Assembly (NCBI GenBank): GCA_035342095.1
Contig: DAOQWL010000003.1
Coordinates: forward strand, 1-64,000
Length of the DNA stretch: 64,000 bases
Reading direction: 5' to 3'
From: PLanc-01 sp035342095
GTDB taxonomy: Bacteria; Planctomycetota; Phycisphaerae; Sedimentisphaerales; Anaerobacaceae
The notes under the pieces were generated by a model. That model was not told the DNA's origin and did not search any database. It was given only the letters and a program-made list of their open reading frames with translations. Every line of letters starts with the position of its first letter. Position 1 is the stretch's first letter. Shown piece after piece: positions 9,001 to 16,498 of the stretch. Position numbers and translations under genes: made by a program.

Positions 9001-10703
9001 GTCCGCGTGCCGTGACCGCGATTGCGGACCGCCGCCCGGTAGCAAAACGTCGTGCCCGTGCCGTCGATGCTGATGAACGTGCAGTTCATCGCGGCCTTGG
9101 TGTCTTCTTCTCCATTGCTGCGACTGCCAATCCGAGCGAGGCGCCCTCGCTCCATCTCCGTCATCACGACGTAGTAGAGCGGCTTGCCTCCGATCTGCCA
9201 GTAATCATCTGCGTCCAGCGCCGAATCCACGCGATAGAGGGCATTCGTCACCTGCTCCCATTGCCCATCCATGAGACTGGGGGCGGGCCACGTGCGGCTC
9301 CGGCCGCCCTCGTTGACGGCCTCGACATAGAACTCGATGACGACCCCGTCCGCGTGGGGCGGGATTTGCATTCCGTACACGCCGTCACCGGCATGGCCAT
9401 CACCATGCACACCATCGTCGAACATCTCGACAACCGTGAAATCATCCGGACTCGCCTGGGGGTAACTGTCGGCAGCCGTATAGGAGGAGTGGTCCTGACG
9501 GTATCGCAGTCGAACCGCTGCCTCCGGGACAGATCCATCGATCACCCGCGCCGTGACTGTGACGGAATCGCCAGGCTTCGGGATCAACGGGCCATGCCGC
9601 ACGTCCGTGATGATCGGCGGGCTGTCGTTTGTCGCGACTGAATTGGCTCTTCCGGGCGTCCCGCCGTTCTCCAGGCTGGCCGCCCAGTTCTGCCCGAACT
9701 CGTTTGGCAGACCCGCGTCGACCAGTTCCAACGACTTGCCCCCGCCGTCAGTTTCGTCCGACCACTGCCATCCCCGATGCCCCCGGTCCTCCGGTCCAAG
9801 CTCGCGCGCCGCCCAATCGCCTTCGTCGGCATACCGGATCGAATCGACTACCACTCCGGCGGCGTTGGCCAGCGCCAGCCTCTCGCCGGAATTGCTCAGC
9901 CAGCCGGTCCAGCCCCCCACCACATTCGTCACGTCGGGAAAAAGGGTCCGGAATGCATCCACATCCGCCGCCACCACAAGGTATTCGCCGGCCCCCAGCA
10001 CCACATCGGGAAATGCGAAACCGACCGCATCGGCAAGCCTCCAGCCAGCCAGCGCAGCGGGCTCGGCCCCGCGGTTCAGCAATTCGATCCACTCCCGGGC
10101 GGTGTTCTCGGGAGTGAGGGACTTGTGGTAGGGATGGTACATGATCTCGGAGATGACGACGCCGCCGGGGTCCGTGCCGTTGGCCCGTCCCGGCGTGGGG
10201 ACGGCGCAGACCTGCCACGAGCCATCCCCGTCCGGGAAGCGGGCATACGACTCGTTGGGGGCCTGTTCGCCGAAAACGACCTCGTCCAGCAGAACACCTT
10301 GGGGGTCGTACAAGGCGACGGATTCCCCGCCGGCAGCGAGCTTGAAATCCGCGTGGAGAGGCCCGTCGCCCGCCTGCTCATCAGCCCAGATGAGCAGCCA
10401 GCCGTGGCCTGGGATCGTCGTCGTCAGCGGGTCCAACGCGGGGATTCGCCATTTGGCGGGCTTGGACGGATCGTCACTCAGGCACCAGCCCGCGACATCG
10501 ATCGCCTCCGGCCCACGGTTGTACAGCTCGATCCAATCGTCGTAATCGCCCTGGTCGTCGGAGACGGCGTTTTCGTTGTTCGCCATCACCTCGTTGAGAA
10601 CCACGGACTGTGCCGCGACCCCGTTCCCCCCGCCGGCGAGGGCAACACAAGGGATCAGCGACGACAACAGGAGGGACAAACACACGTTGGCAGAGACACG
10701 CAT
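6096..10703 (-). CDS. Giant surface protein: five lamin-tail domains plus CotH kinase-like domain
   Basis: About 1535 residues. After a signal peptide (ending near CVALAGG) come a lamin-tail domain (VVLNEVMANNE), a PTPGRANG linker, a second lamin-tail domain (VISEIMYHP), an Ig-like stretch, then a CotH domain with LNMGIGDDYYLYRG and PHDLDTIL, which correspond to the N and DxD positions of CotH protein kinases. Two more lamin-tail domains (LVINEILANNE, IRINEWLASE) follow, then a jelly-roll-like module with YDDGFVAYLNG, and a final lamin-tail domain (VTELMYNAPQGDALDYVEL). The ATG at 10703 gives the best signal peptide; a GTG at 10730 is possible. Such proteins are secreted and thought to mediate attachment; kinase activity here is inference. 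The YDDGF module recurs in the beta-helix protein at 35425-37569. Confidence 0.9.
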   Translation of the reverse strand: MRVSANVCLSLLLSSLIPCVALAGGGNGVAAQSVVLNEVMANNENAVSDDQGDYDDWIELYNRGPEAIDVAGWCLSDDPSKPAKWRIPALDPLTTTIPGHGWLLIWADEQAGDGPLHADFKLAAGGESVALYDPQGVLLDEVVFGEQAPNESYARFPDGDGSWQVCAVPTPGRANGTDPGGVVISEIMYHPYHKSLTPENTAREWIELLNRGAEPAALAGWRLADAVGFAFPDVVLGAGEYLVVAADVDAFRTLFPDVTNVVGGWTGWLSNSGERLALANAAGVVVDSIRYADEGDWAARELGPEDRGHRGWQWSDETDGGGKSLELVDAGLPNEFGQNWAASLENGGTPGRANSVATNDSPPIITDVRHGPLIPKPGDSVTVTARVIDGSVPEAAVRLRYRQDHSSYTAADSYPQASPDDFTVVEMFDDGVHGDGHAGDGVYGMQIPPHADGVVIEFYVEAVNEGGRSRTWPAPSLMDGQWEQVTNALYRVDSALDADDYWQIGGKPLYYVVMTEMERGRLARIGSRSNGEEDTKAAMNCTFISIDGTGTTFCYRAAVRNRGHGTRTGPPNNFHVSFSRDGLWKDRSAVNFNCRYTHAQILGSVIFRLAGIAAAGAVPAELRINGADLASSASPMYGVYARLDAFDDDFAKKHFRDDPDGNLYSCFRLDSGAAEAELRYEGSDPNVYRNRYFKANHVAQDDWSDLIHMVDVLNNAPEATYLQEVEEVIHLRQWLRYIAIDSLLLNYETGLNMGIGDDYYLYRGVEDRRFMLIPHDLDTILDQGNAHGSMDLTVLSIVEGTPGRNGVDGLKRLFSHPEIVALYCGELADLIDTVFSPERFDPLVDHVLGGWTPEQVLNNIKRFAANRSAAVLVQIGPQDDANDLNVGGGDSSVTTAVSGPLVINEILANNESAVARDGAFPDLVELYNQGSETISLSGMGLSDDPQEPARFVFPPGTILNPGEYLVLTADDGLAASASDLGFGLDAEGEGLYLYDATGALIDSVEFGSQIPDLSVGRIGPDGAWRLTVPTPGRANVWQPLGNPAAIRINEWLASERVLFKSDFVELYNPDPLPVAIGEFYLTDLSSVDPCPYRLRPLSFIGAQGYAVFVADDETDPGHLGFKLSSDGDLIALYDASYAPVDAVVFFPQTTDVSQGRLPDGTWRFEYFVLPTPGLPSLARPEDTVTRFDLVPEDAAKRAIVPTSADQIADDWKSRLDFDDSAWLSVSGAPGGVGYERGTGYEDLIGLDVEKVMYGQYTTCYVRIPFVVDSDRLEALSGLYLSVRYDDGFVAYLNGEEAARANAQETLQWDSQATASHESSGTGFDGIYDLSDHVDLLRAGGNLLAIQAMNNSTASSDFLITALLEGESTATADEEYPYLDALVLLDSLRVTELMYNAPQGDALDYVELLNVTTEPLDLTGVRFTSGIDFRFPSMSLAPGECTVVAADLGAFRSHYGTAIPVAGQYSGRLNDGGEELVLKLAAPFDAAILRFRYADTWYPSTDGHGESLTIRDPRAKPVTWNDPANWQALQPSPGRP

Positions 10704-10831
10704 CGTCGGCCTTTGCTTGCTGTTGAACACCCCGCCTTGTGGCCATTACGGCGACCCACATAGCCCGCTGTGAAACACCCTCGCGAGGCGCACGTGAAAC
10801 AAACCCATTGTAGCCGAAATGGTGCTCCGCG

Positions 10832-11422
10832 TCAATGGTCGAGCGTTTCCCAGATCGTCCGGCCGTCGGCCTCCAGGCACAGAATCCGCTTCTGGATGTA
10901 GAACAGATCGGCCCGACACCAGGGAATGTCCAGACAGATCGACGGAGTGGTCCTAACCATGACGGAGCCATCCGGCGCAATCACGGCATGATAACCTCGG
11001 AAGCTGACGCCGCGGAGTCTCGCGGCATCGCCAAACACAACCTTGCCTCCGCCAACGGCACACGTGTGGGGGATTGCCCCGTCGCAGCGATGGACCCACG
11101 CGTCATGCCCCGTGTCCACATCCATCGCATGAAGCGATCCTCGCATGGTCCCGACAAACACCTCGCCGCCTGCGATCACGGGCTGCACACCTGCCATCAG
11201 GCCTTCATCGGGGAACAGACGGTACCATTTGCGTGCAAACGGCGGCCGGATTTCCGTGGCAGTGGCCCCCGACCTCGCACAATCGTGCCCCAGCATCGGC
11301 CAGCCATCATCCACAGCATACGCCCTTGCGGACAACAGCGTGAGCATCAGGCCAAGATACACCTGCGAGAGCACACGACCGTCGCGCAATCGGTCTTGGA
11401 TCAGCAAAGACACAAGGACCAT
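10832..11422 (-). pseudogene. PQQ-like beta-propeller protein, shortened remnant
   Basis: The reading frame encodes about 196 residues. After a hydrophobic leader, GWPMLGHDCARSGAT and the blades VIAGGEVFVGTMRGSLHAMD and AVGGGKVVFGDA are typical of pyrrolo-quinoline-quinone-like propellers, which normally run to 400-800 residues. Directly after GDA the sequence changes to RGYHAVIAPDGSVMV, which looks like a later part of such a protein, and ends soon after at WETLDH. I infer an internal deletion that removed most blades. ATG 11422 has GAGGGA upstream and lies 16 bases after the stop of the preceding gene, so it may still be transcribed with the kinase cluster. A functional mini-protein cannot be excluded. 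Confidence 0.5.
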
Positions 11423-11438
11423 CTCAGTCCATCCCTCT

Positions 11439-11963
11439 TCATAGGGATGGAGTGCGTTCGCAGGCAATCTCCTCGATTGCCAGGGCAACGATGTAATCGG
11501 GCAGCTTCTGCAAGCTGGGTTGAGCCCGGTAGGTGCTGACGATGCTGCGGTCGGGAAACGCGCCGACCCGACGGATCAGCTCGCCGGCCAGAATCCCCAG
11601 CCGGTCGTCGGACATGCCCTCCTCAGCCAGGGCGCGAGCCGCCGCGACGAGGTCGGCGAACTCAGGCCGGCTGTCGTACCAGTTAAGCTGGAATTCCAGT
11701 TCCGCCGCGGTGCGCGACGGGGTATTCCCGAAGGTGTACTGGATGCCGATGGGGTTGTAGGTCTCCAGACGCTCATCGATGAAGGCCTCGCAGGTCTCGC
11801 GATAGGCGGAGAGCCGCTCCCCCTCCACGCCGGTGAAACCCCGCTTCTCGATCTCCTCCGCCAGCAACTCGTCAATTCGCCGCAGAAGGCGGGATCGATG
11901 CGTCTCCATCCGGTCGTGCAACTGCTCGTAGTAGACCTTCAGCAACAGGGACGCGGGCGTCAT
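11439..11963 (-). CDS. Unknown 174-residue protein coupled to histidine kinase
   Basis: This soluble, charged, mostly helical-looking protein starts at ATG 11963, only 5 bases after the kinase stop, which argues for translational coupling. Visible features are a basic/acidic helical segment (RSRLLRRIDELLAEEIEKRG), the motif YNPIGIQYTFGNTPS near the middle and SLQKLPDYIVALAIEEI near the C-terminus. There is no signal peptide, membrane segment, DNA-binding fold or metal motif that I can see. The close linkage suggests it serves the two-component system or the hydrogenase, but I do not recognise the family. Confidence 0.75.
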   Translation of the reverse strand: MTPASLLLKVYYEQLHDRMETHRSRLLRRIDELLAEEIEKRGFTGVEGERLSAYRETCEAFIDERLETYNPIGIQYTFGNTPSRTAAELEFQLNWYDSRPEFADLVAAARALAEEGMSDDRLGILAGELIRRVGAFPDRSIVSTYRAQPSLQKLPDYIVALAIEEIACERTPSL

Positions 11964-11968
11964 GTCTC

Positions 11969-13315
11969 TCAGGCTCCACCGGCAACGGGGCCGGTCGGCA
12001 GCGTGAAGGTGAAGATACTGCCGCCGCCGGGGTTGTTCTCGAACCAGATGCGCCCGCCGTGGCGCTCGACGACCTGTCTGGCAAACGCCAAGCCCAGGCC
12101 CGTCCCCTCGCGCTCGGTCGCACGGGCATTCTCGGCCCGGTAGAACTCCTCGAAGATCCGCGAGGCGTCCGCCTCGGGAACGCCGATCCCTGTGTCTGTG
12201 ACCCGGATTCGCACGCGGTCTCCCTCCACCCCGGCCTCCAGCGACACCTTGCCGCCATCCGGGGTGTACTTGACCGCATTGAACAGGACATTGGCAATCG
12301 TCTCTTCGACCAGGACGGCTTCGCCCCAGATCAAGTCGACCTGCGGATCGATCCGGTGGCTCAGCGAGACCGACTTGCTCTGCGCCTTGTTCCGAACGAG
12401 CACCAGGGCATTGAGAATGGACTTCTTCAGGGAGAACTGCTCGACCTCCAGCCTGCCGGTCAGTTTCATCCGGGTCAGTTTCAGCAGGGCGGTGATGAAC
12501 TCCAGGCATTTCGTCGTCCGATGGTGCGCCCGCCCGATGAAGTCCTTCTGCTTGTCGTTGAGCGGACCGAGCATCTGGTCGATGACCAAGTCCAGGCAGC
12601 TCAGCACGGCCGCCAGGTGTCCCTTGATGTCGTGCGTCACCCGCAGAACGTACTGGTTCTTGACCTGGTCCTTTTCCAGGAGCTGGGCGTTGGCCCGTTC
12701 GAGACCCTCCTGCTGACGCCGAAGCTGCTCGCTGATCGAGGTCGTCATGTACACGATCAAGTACAGCGTCACGGTGAACACGAAGAGCGTGCCGAAGACG
12801 TAAGTCCAGTCGCGATACAACCCGTGCCCGGCGAACCCCTCCAGGCTGTGGTGCTTCAGCCAGCCTGCGGCCTCCAGCACGACCAGCCCGCCGAACAGGC
12901 CCACCGCCAGCGTCGCCTGCAAGTAGCTCTGCCGCCGGGACCGCAGAATGCTCGCGATGATCATGTGAAAGGCGAAGAAGAACAGGAACGGATTCTCGAT
13001 TCCGCCCGAAAAGTGCAGGATCGTCGCGAGAATGAGCAGATCGGCCGAGATCTGGAACGTGATGATGCCGCCGATCCGGGCCTCCGAGGGCTGCCTCGCC
13101 TCGCGTGTCCAGTGTCGAAGCAACCCGTGAAGCCCGAGATTATAGACAAGCAGCACTGCGACCATCGCGTACAAAGCCGAGGCCGCCAGGGAGACCCCCA
13201 TGAACTCCTCGGCGCCGAACGTGGCGCAGCCCAGCGCCCCGATTGCCACCCATCGCAGGCGGATAAGCCACTGGGCCCTCTGGACCAGGCTGGTGCTCTT
13301 GACGAGGCTTTCCAT
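11969..13315 (-). CDS. Membrane sensor histidine kinase with RegB-like quinone motif
   Basis: 448 residues. About six hydrophobic segments occupy residues 15-190. A loop between them reads GGIENPF (104-110), matching the GGxxNPF signature of RegB/PrrB redox kinases, where it binds quinone. A coiled linker leads to the H-box THDIKGH with phospho-acceptor His228; Cys240 lies in the same helix. The ATPase domain shows the N-box NVLFNAVKYTP (Asn346), DTGIGVP (Asp374) and GTGLGLAF. It therefore probably senses membrane redox state and autophosphorylates. Its likely partner is the stand-alone receiver encoded 142 bases upstream, the gap being filled by short repeats. Position in a cluster with Rex and a hydrogenase supports a redox role, which is inferred. 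Confidence 0.93.
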   Translation of the reverse strand: MESLVKSTSLVQRAQWLIRLRWVAIGALGCATFGAEEFMGVSLAASALYAMVAVLLVYNLGLHGLLRHWTREARQPSEARIGGIITFQISADLLILATILHFSGGIENPFLFFFAFHMIIASILRSRRQSYLQATLAVGLFGGLVVLEAAGWLKHHSLEGFAGHGLYRDWTYVFGTLFVFTVTLYLIVYMTTSISEQLRRQQEGLERANAQLLEKDQVKNQYVLRVTHDIKGHLAAVLSCLDLVIDQMLGPLNDKQKDFIGRAHHRTTKCLEFITALLKLTRMKLTGRLEVEQFSLKKSILNALVLVRNKAQSKSVSLSHRIDPQVDLIWGEAVLVEETIANVLFNAVKYTPDGGKVSLEAGVEGDRVRIRVTDTGIGVPEADASRIFEEFYRAENARATEREGTGLGLAFARQVVERHGGRIWFENNPGGGSIFTFTLPTGPVAGGA

Positions 13316-13318
13316 ATT

Positions 13319-13450
13319 CCATTTGCTGTTTACGATTTGCTATTTATGATTTGCCATTCTGATTTGGCTTGGCAACTCGGCGAGTCAACAGGACAAGCAC
13401 GGGAGAGTGCACCCTCCAAATCGTAAATCGTCAATGGCAAATCGCAAATC
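13319..13450. repeat. Inverted copies of ATTTGC/TTTACGATTT-type short repeat
   Basis: The spacer between receiver and kinase genes is AT-rich against a GC-rich background. Left copy 13319-13365 contains TTTACGATTTGC and GATTTGCCATT; right copy 13418-13450 contains the reverse complements AATGGCAAATC and AAATCGTAAA. The two could pair into a long imperfect hairpin in the transcript between two genes of one operon. Confidence 0.6.
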
Positions 13451-13457
13451 CTGCGGT

Positions 13458-13859
13458 TCACGCCTCGCGAGCAGAGAGCAGGTCCTGAACCTTCTCGATC
13501 AGCATGTCCGGCTTGACCGGCTTGTCCAGGAACGCCTGGACGGGCAGCCAGGTCTCGTCGCCGGCCGCAGGCTTGAAATCCAGGCCCTTCTTCTGCTTGA
13601 CTGCGGTCAGCATGAGAATGGGGATGTCCTGGAACTGCGCATCCTGCTTGATCTCGCGGGCGAACTCGAACCCTTCCTGCGAGGTCCTCATCATCACGTC
13701 GAGAATGATCAGATCGGGTCGGGACGCCTTCAGACGCTTCATGCCCTCGTCGCTATCCCTGGCGCAGCAGACCTCGTAGCCCTTGTTCTCCAGTACGACC
13801 GTCATCGCATCGGTGATGTCAGGATCGTCATCAACGATCAGAATCTTACTCTGTCCCAT
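13458..13859 (-). CDS. Stand-alone response regulator receiver protein
   Basis: 133 residues made of one receiver domain and no output domain. VDDDPD holds the acidic pocket (Asp10, Asp11), ILDVMM the phospho-acceptor Asp54, TAV the Thr85 and DKPVKP the Lys113. Between beta-4 and beta-5 there is an insert of roughly 15 residues (KKGLDFKPAAGDETWLP) absent from CheY-like proteins. The start at 13859 is set by AAGGAG eight bases upstream; an in-frame upstream start would read through it. It lies between the hydrogenase maturation protease (33 bases) and the membrane kinase, so it probably receives phosphate from that kinase. Lacking an effector domain, it would act by protein-protein contact or in a phosphorelay. 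Confidence 0.92.
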   Translation of the reverse strand: MGQSKILIVDDDPDITDAMTVVLENKGYEVCCARDSDEGMKRLKASRPDLIILDVMMRTSQEGFEFAREIKQDAQFQDIPILMLTAVKQKKGLDFKPAAGDETWLPVQAFLDKPVKPDMLIEKVQDLLSAREA

Positions 13860-13892
13860 TGGGTCTCCTTGGGAATCCCCCACTGTTGCCCT

Positions 13893-14402
13893 TCACTGTG
13901 CATCCAGTTCAGCCCGAATCGCGGCCAAGCACCGGTCGATGCCGTTTGCCAGTGTCACACTCAGACCTTGCCGAAACTCGATCAGCTCCGGCTGGATGCC
14001 GAAAATCACGATTTCCTCAGGGGCTTGGCCGAGTTCCCGGGCCATGCCGATGATCCGCAGAAGGTCGGCATCGTGGAGCGACTGATGAGCCAGCACCTTC
14101 TTACTACGGACGTCGTCAGGCGAGAACCGCCGGATCGCCCCAGGCTCCTGTTCCATGTACGCACAATCGACCAAGATCGCCTTGCGACGGCCCGCCATGT
14201 GGTGCAGCACCGCCAACCCGCCCGTTCCGGCGTCGAGGAAATCCACGTCCGGGTAGTCCAACAACGACTCCGCGAGCCGTTCCACGAGGCACACCCCGAT
14301 TCCTTCGTCCGCCATCAGCGGATTGCCCAGACCAAGCACCACGGTAGGCCGCTTCGTGGATTGGTTGTTCCTGATTGATGATGGATTGTCGGTGGAAGCC
14401 AT
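13893..14402 (-). CDS. [NiFe] hydrogenase maturation endopeptidase (HycI/HyaD type)
   Basis: Up to 169 residues. GLGNPLMADEGIGV is the family signature; Glu33 and Asp57 (in DAGTGG) and a His in the HQSLHD segment correspond to the nickel-sensing residues of HybD. The enzyme removes the C-terminal tail of the large subunit after nickel insertion; hydA immediately upstream ends DPCISCSTH followed by an eight-residue tail, the expected substrate. The first about 18 codons of this frame fall in the AATCC/CATCATC repeat sequence, so the true start may be later, for example at the GTG codons that begin VVLGLGN. Gap to hydA is 35 bases, supporting co-transcription. Confidence 0.92.
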   Translation of the reverse strand: MASTDNPSSIRNNQSTKRPTVVLGLGNPLMADEGIGVCLVERLAESLLDYPDVDFLDAGTGGLAVLHHMAGRRKAILVDCAYMEQEPGAIRRFSPDDVRSKKVLAHQSLHDADLLRIIGMARELGQAPEEIVIFGIQPELIEFRQGLSVTLANGIDRCLAAIRAELDAQ

Positions 14403-14437
14403 TCTTCAATCATCCATCATCCACGATCCACAGTCAA

Positions 14438-15748
14438 TCACCGGACGAACTGCACGTCCAGCATGTGCGTCGAGCAGGAGATACACGGGTCGTAGGACCG
14501 GACGAGCATCTCCAGCTTCAGGCGAATCTGGTCCTCGGGCTCGTCGATGATCTGCGGCACGAGGACCTCGAAGTCTTCCTGCATACTGGCGTGGTTCTGG
14601 TTCGTCGGAATGCAGATGTCGGCGCCGACGCAGTTGCCCTTGCGGTCGAACTCATATTCGTGGAACAGAATGCCGCGAGGGGCCTCGACGCAGCCGCTGG
14701 CCTTGCCGGCCTTCGGCGAGGTCCTGACCGTCTCGGGCTTGATCCCTTTGGTCAGCAGTTCGTCGATCATCTGGATGCTGACCTCGACCACGTGAACACA
14801 TTCCACGAGCTGGGCGACCGTATTCATATACGGATTGCAGCAGCCCTTTTGGAGGTTGAACATCTTGGCCACTGCCTTGGCCGTCGGCGAGAGCAATTCA
14901 GCATTGTTGTTGAATCGAGCCAGCGCCCCGACCGCATAGGACTTGCGATGCCATTTCGTCCACTTGGCGGTGGATTGATCGCAGACGTACTCGTTGGCGA
15001 CCGTCTTCCAATCGTTGATCGCGACGGCGCCGTCGTAGTCCGTCGAGGTGATCTCGCCGTGGTAGAAGGTATAGGTCGGCGGGTTGTCCTGCTTGAGCGA
15101 GACGTACTCCGTCGGACGCTGGAAATTCGGGATCTTGGCGGCCACGGAGAGCACGACCTCGGCAACCACCTTCAGGTCGGGCAGGCACTTCTTGAGACGC
15201 TCCTGCAGATCGCGAAGTTCCTTCTCCGTGGGGAACTTCGTGAGGCCGCCCGGCTTGAGGGTCACCGGGTGCGTCGTCCGCCCGGCAATCAGGTCGGACC
15301 ATTCGTTCGCGAGCCGGTGCAGTCCGATGATCGTCTTGACCGCATCGGGGGCGATCCCCACCAGCGGGACAACCGAGGGCACGCCGAAGAAGTCCGGCGC
15401 CGCCAGGTAGCCGACGTGCAACACGTGGCTCTGCAACTGCTCGGAATAGTGCATCAGAATGCGGACCTTGTCTGCCTGCTCGGAGACGCGAATGCCCATG
15501 GCATTCTCGACCGCCTTGGTCGAGGCCAGTGAGTGCGTGATCGAGCAAATGCCGCAGATTCGGCTCACGATCGTCTGGATGTCCTCGTAGCTGCGCCCGC
15601 GGACCATGGCCTCGAAGAACCGCGGCGCCTCAGGCACCTGCCATTGCAGTTTCTCGATCTTGCCGTTCGTCGCATTCAGGACAATATTGCCGTGCCCTTC
15701 GACGCGGGTCACATGATGTACGTTTATGTTGACTGTGCCTTTACTCAT
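14438..15748 (-). CDS. hydA: [NiFe] hydrogenase large (alpha) subunit, group 3b type
   Basis: 436 residues from the ATG at 15748. RICGIC (Cys65, Cys68) and DPCISC (Cys422, Cys425) supply the four cysteines of the Ni-Fe site, and the tail MLDVQFVR after His428 is expected to be removed by the adjacent protease. The gene overlaps the end of hydD by 8 bases (ATGAGTAA). The order beta-gamma-delta-alpha equals the hydBGDA order of the Pyrococcus sulfhydrogenase, a cytoplasmic NADP(H)-dependent, bidirectional enzyme that can also reduce sulfur or polysulfide. Whether NADH or NADPH is used here cannot be read from the sequence. Confidence 0.95.
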   Translation of the reverse strand: MSKGTVNINVHHVTRVEGHGNIVLNATNGKIEKLQWQVPEAPRFFEAMVRGRSYEDIQTIVSRICGICSITHSLASTKAVENAMGIRVSEQADKVRILMHYSEQLQSHVLHVGYLAAPDFFGVPSVVPLVGIAPDAVKTIIGLHRLANEWSDLIAGRTTHPVTLKPGGLTKFPTEKELRDLQERLKKCLPDLKVVAEVVLSVAAKIPNFQRPTEYVSLKQDNPPTYTFYHGEITSTDYDGAVAINDWKTVANEYVCDQSTAKWTKWHRKSYAVGALARFNNNAELLSPTAKAVAKMFNLQKGCCNPYMNTVAQLVECVHVVEVSIQMIDELLTKGIKPETVRTSPKAGKASGCVEAPRGILFHEYEFDRKGNCVGADICIPTNQNHASMQEDFEVLVPQIIDEPEDQIRLKLEMLVRSYDPCISCSTHMLDVQFVR

Positions 15749-16496
15749 AGATCGTCGGCTCCTGCTTGCTTCCAAAGAGAACCATCTTGGTCTTGAGATC
15801 GTCCACGTTCAGGCCAAATCGGTTGACCACATCCTTAGCCGCATCCACATTCGGATTGCTCGTATACCCTCGGCAGCCGAAGCAGCGGAACCCGTTCGAC
15901 GGGCACCGCGCCCCGCAGCCGGCCCGGATGATCGGTCCCAGGCACACCTGGTCGTACTGCCACAGGCATGGATTGCCCTTGGCCTTGCACTCGACGCACA
16001 CGGGATAGTCCGCAATCTCGGGCTTCTTGCCCAGCAGGAGGGATCGCACGATGAAGGTGAATTCCTTCCTGTCGATGGGACAGCCGTGAACGTAGAAATC
16101 GACCTGGACGACCTCGTCGACCGCCTTGGTCAGGCCGGTGTGCAGGTGCGGCTTGCTCGCGGCCTTGCCGTAGACGCACTTCTTCACCTCGTCGAGGTCG
16201 TCGAAGTTATTCTTGAGCTTGTTGACGCCACCCATGGTCGCACAGGCGCCCAGGGCGATCAGGACCTTGGCCCGGCTGCGGATCAGCTTGAGCCGCTCCT
16301 CGTCCTCCAGGCGGGTGATCGACCCTTCGATGACGGCAATGTCGTATTCGTCGCTCTTTTCGCTCATCGCCTCGCGCCACTCCACAACGTCGGCGCCCCC
16401 GAGGAGACTAAGGATTTCCTCCTCGAGGTTGACGATCTGGAGCTGACACCCTTCGCAGCAGGCAAAGTCGAATATCGCAATCTTGGGTTTTGCCAT
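15741..16496 (-). CDS. hydD: [NiFe] hydrogenase small (delta) subunit
   Basis: 251 residues, related to the 20-kDa NADH:quinone oxidoreductase family. CCEGCQ near residue 13, GACATMGG and HGCPIDR give the proximal 4Fe-4S ligands. CVECKAKGNPC and GCGARCPSNGFRCFGCRG give cysteines for two further clusters, the usual three-cluster delta subunit. It passes electrons between the Ni-Fe centre in HydA and the flavin and ferredoxin-like subunits. It starts 2 bases after the hydG stop and overlaps hydA by 8 bases, so expression is tightly coupled. No Tat signal is present, agreeing with a cytoplasmic enzyme. Confidence 0.95.
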   Translation of the reverse strand: MAKPKIAIFDFACCEGCQLQIVNLEEEILSLLGGADVVEWREAMSEKSDEYDIAVIEGSITRLEDEERLKLIRSRAKVLIALGACATMGGVNKLKNNFDDLDEVKKCVYGKAASKPHLHTGLTKAVDEVVQVDFYVHGCPIDRKEFTFIVRSLLLGKKPEIADYPVCVECKAKGNPCLWQYDQVCLGPIIRAGCGARCPSNGFRCFGCRGYTSNPNVDAAKDVVNRFGLNVDDLKTKMVLFGSKQEPTIYE

Positions 16497-16498
16497 TG

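Noticed and set aside
8166..9641. 491-codon open frame opposite the CotH gene
   Set aside because: His/Val/Arg-rich antisense shadow of well-supported lamin-tail and CotH domains.
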